Origin: Ligula intestinalis
Lineage: Eukaryota > Platyhelminthes > Cestoda > Diphyllobothriidea > Diphyllobothriidae
DNA: 64,000 nt
Direction: 5' to 3'
NCBI GenBank assembly: GCA_036362985.1
Contig: JAYGXS010000004.1
Coordinates: 72,102,793-72,166,792, forward strand
Part shown: piece after piece, positions 11,701 through 23,700 of the stretch
How the letters are laid out: the number at the start of each line of letters is the position of its first letter
Position numbering within the stretch: the first letter of the stretch is position 1
Notes under the pieces: model-generated
What the model was told of the DNA's origin: nothing
What the model saw: only the letters and a program-made list of their open reading frames with translations
Databases searched by the model: none
Translations under genes and position numbers: made by a program

Positions 11701-14700
11701 AGGCGTGGATCCAGATCCGGCTTCTGTTTTCCGTAGTGCAAAAATGCCCAGAATTTTTCGAGGCCATAGAGATGACCGGTGTCGTAATCCCACAGGGTCT
11801 CCTCCTGTCGACAGAGAGGAAATATACAGTGTTAGAAAAAAGGAAAGGGAACTCAAAGGCGCACAACTCTAAAAGCAAAGTGATCAAGGACCTGGACAGT
11901 GATGCTGAATGAGATAAGCAACAAAGCACACCTTCTTATATACTTGATCCGATTAGCTCTTGTTGTTGGATGAATCGGCTTCACGGATGTCACGAAGAGC
12001 GGCGGCCCATTGGCGGCGGTCAGAGGCGAGCTCTTCACAGAGGTTAACCCATTGTTTGTTCCAATGTCGCAAGCTGTAAACGGTCACGAGGCCCATCCGT
12101 TCAACGTCCGACTTAACGGTGCTGAGCCATATCTTCAGTTGATCGTCTTGTCGGTATCTCCAGTTTGCACTACGAGAAGGGTTCACGACCAATTTGCAGA
12201 GGTCCTTCGATGGTTTGCGCAGGACATGGCTAAACCATTGCAATCGGCGGTGCTGGATGTACGATGCTAGACTTGGTAGTTTGAAACATCTGCGGTATAG
12301 CTCAAAATTGGAGATTCGATCCTGCCAGACGACTCTTAAGAGGCGTCGAAGACACCAACGGTCAAAGACTTCGAGCGATAGGATGTCTGCCTTTCTCACT
12401 GGCCATGTTTCACAGGCATATACCAACACCGGTCTGATTGATGCTTTGTATATCAGTAGCTTAGTACGTAAAATGATGTCTGAGCGAGACCAGAGTGGTC
12501 TGGCTAGCAGCCTAAATGCATTTCTAGCCTGCGCGAATCGGTTCTTGATTTCGTCTTTGACCTGTCCATTGGCTAGCATATTCGAGCCCAAATAGCGGAA
12601 GCAGCTAACTTCTTCAATGGATTGACCGCTGATAAACAGTGGTTGTGCTGCGCCCAGATACGTAATCAGGAGCTTCGTCTTGCGCACATTAATTGTCAGA
12701 CCAACAGTTGCAGCGAAGCCGGTGATTCAGTCTAGCGTTGGCTGTAGTGATTGAGGAGTTTTACCGAGTACGACAATGTCATCGGCATATTCCAGATCCG
12801 GTACTCTGAATTCAGAGCTGATTTCATAACCACTGTCAGATAGAATTGACTGATGCATTACCCTGTCGATCAAGAAGTTGAAGAGAACTGGAGAAAGAGG
12901 GCACCTTTGTCGAACTCCACAAGTCAGAGGGAAAGAAGTTGACTCTTCACCAAGGGTTCTTACTCGGGCTGATGTTGTGCCATAGTAAGCTTTAATTAGA
13001 TTGAGCAACTTTGATGGGAGACCGTCAGCAAGCAAGACTTGCCATAAAGCTTCTCTGTCGATAGAATCAAAGGCGGTTTTGAAGTCGATAAAACAGGCGG
13101 TGGTGATCTGTTGGTTTTGATGTCTGTGCTCTAGTATGCGGCGTAGAATGAAGATCTGGTCAATACATGCTCTACCTGAACGAAATCCTCCTTGGTCTTA
13201 TATCCCCACTACTATCGATACTTGTACTCTTACGTGTTACAGCTGCGATCATGACTGATCTAGCCGGCCTCAGTTATGTCCCGTATGGTGCTTCTCCAAG
13301 CGCGACGATCCCCGGCCACAGACCTGGACAGTTCGTCCCACTCTCTTCGCCAGTGCCGGAGACCAAATACCGAAGGTCCGAGAACCACTGACGCACTGAG
13401 TCGAGCCAGGTTTTGAGTTGACCCCCTCTTCGACGTTTTCAATTAGGCAACGGTTTCAAGTCGAGGGCAGTAGCACTGAGTTCTTGAGGTTGGCGACGGA
13501 GAACGTGTCAAAACCACCTCAGCTGTCTTTCCTGAATGGCCTGGGATAGCCTTGTGACAGCGAGTGCGGACTGCCTCATTTGAGACGAAGTCGGTGTAAT
13601 TCACTCGAAGGATGTTCCTCAGACAGTAGTGGTCAAAGACTTCCAGTTCCTGTTCATCGTGCACGCGCATCCGTATAGGAGAACGGACCGCACAGATGCA
13701 CGGTACACGCGTGCCCAGAGAATTCCGACTGCACGACGCGCATAAACTAGGAGAGTAGCTGCAACCAGACTATTGCCCACACTGTCGGCAATTCAATTGG
13801 TTCAGTTTCCAAAAATATCATTGGCCACGGCAAAAGGCAAGCAGAGAGGACGTAACGCATAGCCGCGCGAAGAAAGACCGACATGAAATGCGAAGTTTTC
13901 GCAAAACAGTCGCTAAAACACCTTTGCACACGCAAGCCAAGCTACCTAGGTTCTAGGATGATCGTAACAGGCAAGCGGTAATGCTTCACGGCTACGACAG
14001 AATAGGATACGCCTCCCTCAAAATGCACAACTTATATCAGGAGCAGCTGCTGGACAATACTGGATAGTGTTCGCCTTTTTAAACCTCTCTTATAAACTAA
14101 AAGCAAGTGTCAGTTTGTACTGGAATACAAATTACAAGTAGGACAAAGACAGACTTCACCCAAACATGTGGACAGGAAAAGCGACACATCGAAAACATAA
14201 CGAAGAATGGCTCTGTAATAAAATATGAAGATATATGACAGAAGGGGACTCATTGATCTAGTTAAGAAACAAGAATGTCGCTGTGTCCTGGAGCTCACTA
14301 TAGAGCCCGCGTGAGCAGTAGCGTTACAACTAGTTGAATACGATGAAGGCGAACCGAAGAAAGACAAAGGAGAACAGAAAGGCCATTTCTGGTTTATGAG
14401 CCGTCAGTAGCCAGTCAGACCCAACCCCAGGTTGTGCACCAACCGAGGCTCGAACCCGGGACTTTGGTCGTGAAGGGTCATACTCTACCATTGTACCATT
14501 GGACATTCTTGCTCCTTACCCGGGTTGGTGAGCTCCCTTACGATCATATTCCCGATCGCCAGCGACAAAAGCAACGAACCCGTGGTGCAATGGTACTGCA
14601 TGACCAATGTCCTGGATACGAATCTCGGATATTTCACCCCTGGGATTGGGTATGACTGGCTGATAACGGCTAATAAACCTGAAGTGGCCGTTCTGGTCTC

Positions 14701-17700
14701 GCTTGTCTGTATCGGTTCATCTACATCATTTCAATTAGTTGCCCACCATTCTGGTCTTTGTCGGTTCCATTTCATATTACATAATATATAAGAGTTTTAT
14801 ACTAGCTAGTCCACATCTAAACTGGTGGGCGGAAGGGCAGCAAAACATGTGGGAAAAGGCGCTCTACCTGGAAATCACGGAAGAGGGGAAGCCAGAACCT
14901 TTGCTCCAGTCCATAGGAGAAGAATCTGAAAAGGCACTCAATACCGTAGCGGTAACCAGCCTCGGCGTCTGCACGCGCCAGCGTTCGGAACTCCCTGTAC
15001 ATCTTCTGGAAGAAGTTGTCACGCAGGAAGAAGGACCAGAAACGGTAGAGGGTGTTCATCTCCTGCGACTTTCCGGGCCCACATCGATCCCGATCGGCCA
15101 GACAAGCGGCGCGGTAACGCATGTAGTCTCGCGAGGCGTAACCGCCGGCCTTGAGAACCGCCTGAGCGGCTTGATTGGACTTGAAGTTTGCCGCTGGTTG
15201 TGGTTGTGAGGGGGAAGACACGGAGAAGGAGACTGCATGCCTTCTACGACTCTTTGGCGCAGCAGCGGCATTCGTGGCGCTGGCGTCTGTAGAGGTGAAT
15301 GCCGCGGGTTCTTCCTTCGAAGCACGGTCGAGAGACTTCTCCATCTTGTGATGCTTACTGCTGATGATAACAGTGGTGCCGGAGATGCTCACATCACTAA
15401 AAGAAGAGACGGGGGACATTAAAAACGCCGTCTGCTAGCATCTATTTGCAGATGAATAAGCATTCGGTGTTGTGGTCTAACGGAAACAGCTGCTGATAGT
15501 TTATTTTCGATTTTGATGTGGCAGTGCACCGGAGTTCTGCCAAAATTAACAAAAAAAATTCGGATCATGCGCCGACATTTCGACGATGAGTTGCGCTAGG
15601 TTTTAGTGAAAATGGACTTTCGATGCACCTATCTCAATTTTTTTTCAGGCCCGGTGTCAAGACGAAGTCAAGAAGATGGAATATGGGAGAGGGTTTGGGC
15701 CCGGGCACTGTCGATCAACAAAACTAAGAAAAACTACAGCTGAGTGGGAGTGTTATTAAGGCCACATGACGGGGGAACCATTACGGTCTGACTGTCATTC
15801 TGTCAGGCAGCTAAACCACGACAGTGCGACAGACGATTTCGACTATACCCATCGTTTACTCCACAACAGGATGGTGCGAGGACGTTGACCTGAGCATGAA
15901 TTAGTTTAGTGGTAGGGGACTTATGCGGCATCTACTGCACTCTACGTTCCCCCACCCACCTGAAACCCCTGTTAAGACAGAGTCAGGAAGACCGGACGCA
16001 GTGGCTGACAGGGCCGGCGAACCCGTCCGTGCCAGTGACCGACCAGACCGATGCGTGAAGTGTATGTGCGATCAGAAGCAGCGCAGATTAGGCTCGACTA
16101 TATAAAGTGGTGACCGCTGTCATGACTCTGTAAAAAAAGCTTAATATAGATCACAGTAAGGCCTAGTATGCTACAAAATTTGTGCGCGTCGACATTTGAA
16201 ACCTCAGCTTTCAAACAAATTACGAAAACTACTTGTTTAAAGAAAAAGCATAAGTAGTGTGCATATTTGAAAGAAAGGATGTTTAGAAGTATTCCTTAAT
16301 TTACCGGGTTTATCGCAAATTACACCCTCATTCAATCCTGACCGTAAACAAAATTGGCCGATTTTGCATGATTTTAAACATATTGCACTATTGAAGCTAC
16401 TTTTATCGGCTCCAAATTGCATCCTTTCTGCTGTTGACTCAGAAAATCACGGGGTTCTTGCGTTGTTCTTTCGGCGAAGCAAAGTCCAATCTCGGTTGGA
16501 TGAAATGCACCTACCTCAGGGTGTGGCAGAAACGGTGAAATGCGCTGCATTATAGTGAAAGTAGACTTGTGTCGCATCTACTTCACTTTTCCCTAACTTG
16601 TATTTGTTACAGCTTTGATCATGCCTGATCTAGCCGGCCTCAACGATGTCCCGAACGGTACCTCTCCATGCGTGGCGATTGGCGGCACCAAATCTGGAAA
16701 GCTCCACCCAGTCTCTTCTCTAGCCATGGAGATAGAAAAAACTGCTTCCATGTCTTGACAGACGGTGTCGAGCCAAGTCTTCAGTTGTCCTCCTCTTTGA
16801 CGTTTTCAGGAGGGCTGCGGCGGTGGGTCGAGGGCAGCATAACAAAGCTCGTTGGGCGGACGGCGGAGAACGTGTCCAAACCACCTCAGTCGCCTTTCTT
16901 GAATGGCCTGAGGTACCCTCGTGATACGATCGCAGCAGATGCGGACTGTCTCATTTGAGATGAAGTCGCTATACTTAACTCTCAGGATCGTCGTCAGGCA
17001 TCGGTGGTCAAAGACCTCCAGTCTTCGCTCATCTTCAGCGCGCACAGCCCAGCATTCGTATCCATAGAGGACTGACCGGATGGATGCACGGTATACAGGA
17101 ATATTCGTGGCGATGGGGATGTCACGTCGGAATCATAGGCGCTTTCGAAGGATCGAGAAAACCCAGCGAGCAGAATCGATACGGGAGACAACGTCGTCCT
17201 TACTCTGCCCATTCGGTAGCAGTCTCGCCCCGAGGTATTTAAAGCCCAGTGTCAAGACAGAGTCAGGAAGACAGGAGGGTGTAGGCCCACGCACTGTAGA
17301 CCACCGAAGACGATAAGTTGGGGGCGGCTAGGATCCCAGCTGAGGGCAGTGCCATAAAGATCACGGTGAGGAACCATTGCATTCTGACTTTCAGTACAAC
17401 CGTCGGTTTTGACAATTCCCATCGCGTGCTTCGGCAAGCTGAGGTAGACGCGGTGACTTGCACGGAAATTAGGTTTACGTGATAGTAAACTTTCGCAGCA
17501 TCTACCGCACCTGCTCTTCTCTCGCCGAAGACAGTCAAGAAGACCAGAAGCGGGATCGAGCGCAGGTGATTGGTGTGAGAGAAGTCGTCTCCAGACGTGC
17601 CGCCACACGTGGCTAGGATCCCAGCTGTGAGAAAGTCATAAAGGCCACATTACGAGGGAGTCATTATAGCATAACTCGCAGTCGGGCAGCTAATCAGCCA

Positions 17701-20700
17701 CCCCACATAGCACAACACATGCGTTTTTGATCGCGCAGTCCGAGGTTCCCTTCGGTTGATAACCTTTCAAGCCACGCCTTTTAGCGCACTGTGCTAGCTT
17801 TAAGCGCGTCAGATTGTTTATAGTGAGTAAAATGGACTTAACCGTCGACCTTAATCTTTCCCCTACCAATAACACTAGACCACCGCCTGAGCCGGTCAGT
17901 TGTCCGTTTGCCTACCGATCATTTTACGCAACACACTCGCTCTGCTAAGCCCGTATGAAGAGTTCCATTGGAAGCCGCTCAGTGGGTAGTATATTACGAA
18001 CAAGTGTCAGTTTCTGGCTTATTCGCCATCATCAGTCGCCCTACCCAAAGCTTACGTGCCACTACACTTTAGGCTTTACAGGAAAACGAGCCCGTACCTC
18101 GGTGGTTAGAAACTTCTGAGCAGGTTGCCTTTCCAGTGTTTAGTGTGTGGCATATTTACAAGGACCGTCCTTACACGGTGAGAAAAGCTCGGATTATCAA
18201 AAACACGAATGGCATAGCACTAAAAGAGTTTGATTAATTACTAATAAGGCCCAACATGAAACAGCTTCAGGGGTGGTGGGGGAGGCAATATCATCAGTTT
18301 CTGGTGTATATGAACCTGTGACACGGTATTCCTGACAAGACTATAATATTTTGATAGCTATTATAATTAGTACGCAGGGTTTGAGTCAGCACCAAGCAGT
18401 TGACTTGTGACCAGATGAAGTGTTACCTCAGTAGGTCACGAAGTCAGGATTTTGCGTGTTTTAACCAGTCACGAGGTCAGTTCCCTGAAGGATAGATTGT
18501 GAACCCACATTTGTGCAATATAACTTAATTTTGTGAAGCATATCCAATAACTCTTAATATCGTCCAGATATAAAACGTTCTTGGGCTCAACCTTCGATTA
18601 ATCAGCATAGCACTGTTGCGTCGTGTTAGGCTCACATCTCCTGAAGAAGTAGTCGGAACATTTGATTGTTGCATTACCTATTGCGTTGCCAAGGCAAGCT
18701 CTCTGGTAACATTCGGGTGTTGAGGCACATGTGAGGAAATTCGATTTGAGAGTACGGATAAGATACGCGAAGGACAGCCGGTTCCTGTAATCGTGCAAAC
18801 TTTAGGCTTCACACCCGAATGTACTGCTGACGCGGAGAAGGAACGAGTTTAGTGTTTTGAGCCAGACAGCCGCACACCGACAGACAACTACGCCACCACC
18901 CGTCATTCATACCGGGCCCATGAGGTTTTGACTGCGAGTATCCCAGTCGCGTTCTGACACTACCAAAAACCCCCGTTTAGCCCTTTCAGCCCTTTCTGTG
19001 CACAATGAATTACTTCTACTGAACTCTGACTTGATCGACCGTTGATCACTGTATGCTAACTCCGTTTGGGAGCTAAATCCTGCAAACCACAGCCAGGCTC
19101 AAATAAATTAGTGACAGTCCAGGTGGACAAAAGTTGTCCATTCGACTAAATTCGACACTACTAAATCTCAACGACGTAAATCAAGATTTATTTAGTTGTT
19201 TGACGTTTTGAATTCGCAGATCTTACTGTGTCAAACAACTATCTAGAAAAGTGGCTGAAATTGTTGCCCTTAGTTGATATGACTTTCTACTATTAATCAC
19301 TGCAGCGACCCCCGCGTCATCCTTAAACAACTGAAGGAACGGGGGCAGGTATTGGGTTGTACAAGCGAGAATATAGCCAGCCTCACATTCTGGGCACCAC
19401 GCAGCGATCCGCAAGCATGAACCTAGCTGGAGAATCTTGAACTTGTAGGCAAACTGACTGGCTGCATGATGGGTGTTTGAGGAAACATTGGTTGTGATGC
19501 TAGAAACTTGTTCATGATAAACAATCGGTTTAGTTAATGAGCTTTTCAACCCACCCCTGCCCAAATGAAGTAAGGTTTAACGTTACGACTTGCCTAAAGC
19601 CCAATTTGCATCCCTTTAGAGGCATAACATGCTACGGCTAATGTAACAAAACGTTTAGCTGTTGACCGTCAAACGCCACGAGGGGGCGTGGAGGTGTAGT
19701 GTTCTATACATGGTAGTGTTCTGCATATCGCAGATGGTGAGACGTGCGCAATGTCAGAGTGCGCCACCATACGTTGACTTACCGGCACAGGTATTGATCA
19801 GAATTGTTGGCAGAACTGTCACAACATGTTGTTTTTCTACACGCAGTCTAGAAGTTGCTGGATTAAGAGAGTGCCAGCCTCGTACTGTTTCTGAAAGTTG
19901 CCCGTTCAGGCTCATACGTCCATTTGGGTTCGCAGCTGAGCAAAAATGTGGCAAGACACGCCAAATTCAGCAGAGATAAGGCTTGCAGTGGGGAGAAGAT
20001 GTGAGCTTAGATTAGACCTAGGGTTAGGAGCAAGGTGTAGGTGATGATATGATTAAAATTGGAAGGCGAGAATAAGTTCAGTTGCCTGTGCTACCGGTAG
20101 AGGGGAAAGGTCACCCAAACTGCTAATATAAGCGAATATGCGAGTTCCAGGAAGTAATTGAGAAGTAGAAGATGACTTGATCGCAGGGACATATTGTCCC
20201 AGCGATCGAGTCATCTTCTACTTCTTAGTTACACAAACTGCTGGGCACGAGCCAATATCGCCACTGATTTGACCAAAAATATGAATCATTACACAAGAGC
20301 CAGACGCATGACTCGATAGGCAAAGCCGAAAACCCTTAATGGATAAATGTAGCCCTACCTGCTCACAAACGTGCAAATACCAACAGATGGGCCTGCTTAA
20401 GACAGGTACAACGTACACTCAAGATTATTTTGCGGATGGTCATGCCTACATACACACAAATGGAAGCACTGCATCAGAAGGATCAAATTTTTCATCATAA
20501 TGAAACCTACTGGACGGTCTGGTGCACCAATTTTCGTAATGGTTGCAGCCGATTTGAGTTAACAAACACAGAGGCAGTCGGTCGCCTTCTCGCACCCCTT
20601 GAAGTTGAAGTCGCACACGGGATGGAGGCAACCATAACGCACCAGATGATGAAAACAAAGGACCCACTACCACGGCAAAAAATCTGCAATTGGATTTGGT

Positions 20701-23700
20701 GCAAATACGGACAAAAAAATACGCCGGAGGAGTGATGCAAACTCTCAAACTGCGGTTCATTCGACGAGACCCGGCCATACATCCAAATTTGATGAGGCCT
20801 AAATTCTAGCAACAGGTGACAATCGCGTGATTCACAAATTACTTATGTCGTGATTCACTTGGCCTCAGTGCAACGACCTGCCTAATCCATATTCGATACT
20901 GTGGTTCAATTTGGCCAAAGCAATTCGCCACTTGAGGAACGCACAGGCAACTGTGCCGTCTTACGCATACACCGCCGAAGCAGATGGCCGAGCGTTCATT
21001 ACGTCTAATGCCCCTATGGGTGATGAAGTATCAGTAGGTGGTCATGAAGTGCACGCCAGGTATCAAGCAATTTACCCACAAGCGGGCAAGTACCCGTCGA
21101 TGGGGGGAGTCTTTAATTGTCATAAGTGTGCTGTACTGCCACTACCTATGCATGACTTACCCCCTTCTGCTACTGTCTGTGGTACGGTCTCCGACGAAAG
21201 ATCCACGACGGATTTAGAAACGTCAGGCGAATAAAAGCATTGACCCAGCGATTACACCTTCATCTTCTCAGTTACCTTCTGGGACTTACATGTCCGCTTG
21301 TATTGGTCACACTTACATACGCGCAAATGGCAGCACTGTGTCAGATGAATCACAATTTGATTGGCATGCCTATCAGAGTCCACTAAATATAATATACGCC
21401 TGCTTGTGTCTACTCCGTAGTCCGATTTACACTTTGTCCATCAATTTTTCGTGCGAGCCACGCAATAGCCCGAAGAAAGGGAAAACGTGAAACAATCGAC
21501 AAAAATTTGAAAATTGTTCAAAATGGACCCTACTGGAACCCCTGCCCAAAATTTTCATCACAATTCATTCTACTGGACAGTCTGGTGTACCCATTTTCGT
21601 ATAGAAGTGTTCGCAGCAGATTGGAGCCAACAAACACCCAGCAAGTGTCTACAAACGAGATGGATTATGGAATCTTTTGGGGGAGCAGATTGCGCGATGT
21701 TTGCCATGAGATTGACAGAAATAAAACTCTAGATGTTCCTTAACTCAAAGCAAGGCTGTGCGCTTAAAACGTATTAATCTAACGCAGTGTGCTTAAAACA
21801 GGGTTATGGAAATAAAAACTGGACAAACCTGGCCATCGAAACAATTGGCACATGCATTTCGTCCTTGTAGGAGGCGTGATCCGTCTTTGGAGCGCCATGG
21901 CTGCTACTAGGTTGTTCACACAACGAATAACTAGTTCCTTTTGGTGCCCGATTAGCTGGCCGTCGGGAGATATCAAAGGCAAAGCCAACATCCAATTCGC
22001 CACGTTTTCGCTCTCCGCCGGGAGCCACCTTGGCCGGATAGAATCCGACAATGCGACGTGGCTTCTTCGAACCAGTGGCGGTGCTGCCGCCCTTGCGCAG
22101 GGCCGGTGGCGGCATGGCGGGAGCTGCAACAGCAGCTTCCATTTTACACGACGCCATGGCTGCCTTGGAGACCTCAGCGACTAGAGCGGCTACCGCAGCT
22201 TCCGCTTGTTCAATAGAGGCCTGTGGATGACCTGGATGTGGTGGCATGGAGCCCTCCACTGTGGCGCCAGTTGGACCCCAGATCGGGGCGCCGGTAACTA
22301 GCATCTCGGGCGAGATTGGGGGTGCGAACCATGGCGTGTTGAGGATGGCAGCGGGTGGTGGAGGCAGGATTTTGGCGGGATAGAAGAAGGGCAAATCGGC
22401 CAGAGACTTAACTGGGGTGGCTGCACCGGCAGCTGGGGTCTGCTCCGATGAAGACTTTTCAGGGGCTGACTGCGCATCGATTACAGGTGGTGGTGTAGTT
22501 GCCTGGGTGCTCTCATGCTTGACCGCGGCGGTCTGTTTGTAGTTCTCTTCCTCCTCAGCAGCGCGCTTTAAGCTGGCAAACTCTTCTGGGGATACCAGCT
22601 GGACCTAAAAGATAAACAATTACTGCACCGGTCAGAATCAATGTTCTGGTGCGTAAAGCGAGACTTTTGGGGCAGCAAAAAACCGGCTCACAAGTCATTT
22701 TCTGACTTATTAGCCTTCATCAGCCAGTCAGACGGCGCAGCTCGAGAGTGAACCCGAAATGCACAAAAAGGAACGAGTGAGTCATGTAACAGATCGGTGA
22801 ACGCCTACCTGGTTAGGGAAGAATCTCCCTTTCTGTCCTGGAGCTCACAATAGAGCCCGCGCAAACAATCATAAAGCGAATATTGAGATAAAGAAAGGGA
22901 GGCCGGAATGGCCATTTCTGGCTTGTTAGACGTCATCAGCCAGTCATAGGCAATCCCAGGGGTGGATCTCCTGGGATTCTATCCCAGGACTTTGGTGACT
23001 GAATGCACCACTTTACCATTGCAACATGGGGCCGTTGCTTTATCGGTTGCAGTCGAGAATATGATGATTGTGTGGGGCTCGCCGATCTAGAAATGGATCA
23101 GGAACGTTTCCTTTTTTCCCTAAAGCTCACTTGAAAGCTGGCGTAGCAGCTTGTAGAATATAATGAAGTGGATCCGACAAAGACAAGGAAGACCAGACTG
23201 TACATGTCTGACTTATTACCCGACATCAGCCATCTAGTGGTGTGTATAGCAATAGGTTGCAGCCTCTGGGGTAAACCCAGGACACGAAAACGACCAAACT
23301 ATACAAGCCGCATTCAAGATATGACTACAGGACAAAAAAGCTTGGTTCGCAACTAAGTCTATTCTCCCCTGACCAGCTCAGAATCAGAATACCAACTACC
23401 AGCCTGAGGACATGGTTTGGTGCGTTATAACAGAAAGCGAGTTACTTGGGAACGCAGGAAGCGATACATTTGTGGTGAGCGGTACTTTCTGTAGTAACAT
23501 GTAAAAGCGAGATGGGATGATTACCTGATATCTAATGGTCTTAACACTGGTCCAATTTAACATGACTACCCTCCGATGCAGTCAACAAATTTCATGACAG
23601 TCAATTTGGGACCTGGTTAGACCATTTTATAGTAAAAAAAAAATAAGTTGAGGCATGAAGAAAGGGTTACCTTGTTTGCTTTTTGCTCCGAGAAACGGTC

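Larger units (their letters stand above)
11805..14867 (-). other. LARP1 intron 9 (3063 nt)
   Basis: Largely made of mobile elements: a 5'-truncated RTE (11936-13196), an RTE-B 3' fragment directly upstream of it (13197-13750), and two SINE copies near 14.4 and 14.65 kb. The stretch 13750-14380 has nothing recognisable. Confidence 0.75.
15397..21828 (-). other. LARP1 intron 8 (6432 nt)
   Basis: The largest intron. It holds repeat family C at 15640-16100 and 17240-17890, an RTE-B 3' fragment at 16600-17260, a SINE at 18000-18130, a long hairpin at 20158-20228 and direct repeats at 20.4-21.7 kb. About 18130-20150 shows no recognisable gene or element. Confidence 0.75.

Noticed and set aside
12194..12595. 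133-codon plus-strand ORF (also seen at 50535-50855)
   Set aside because: It is antisense to the RTE-A C-terminal region in both copies, a shadow frame.
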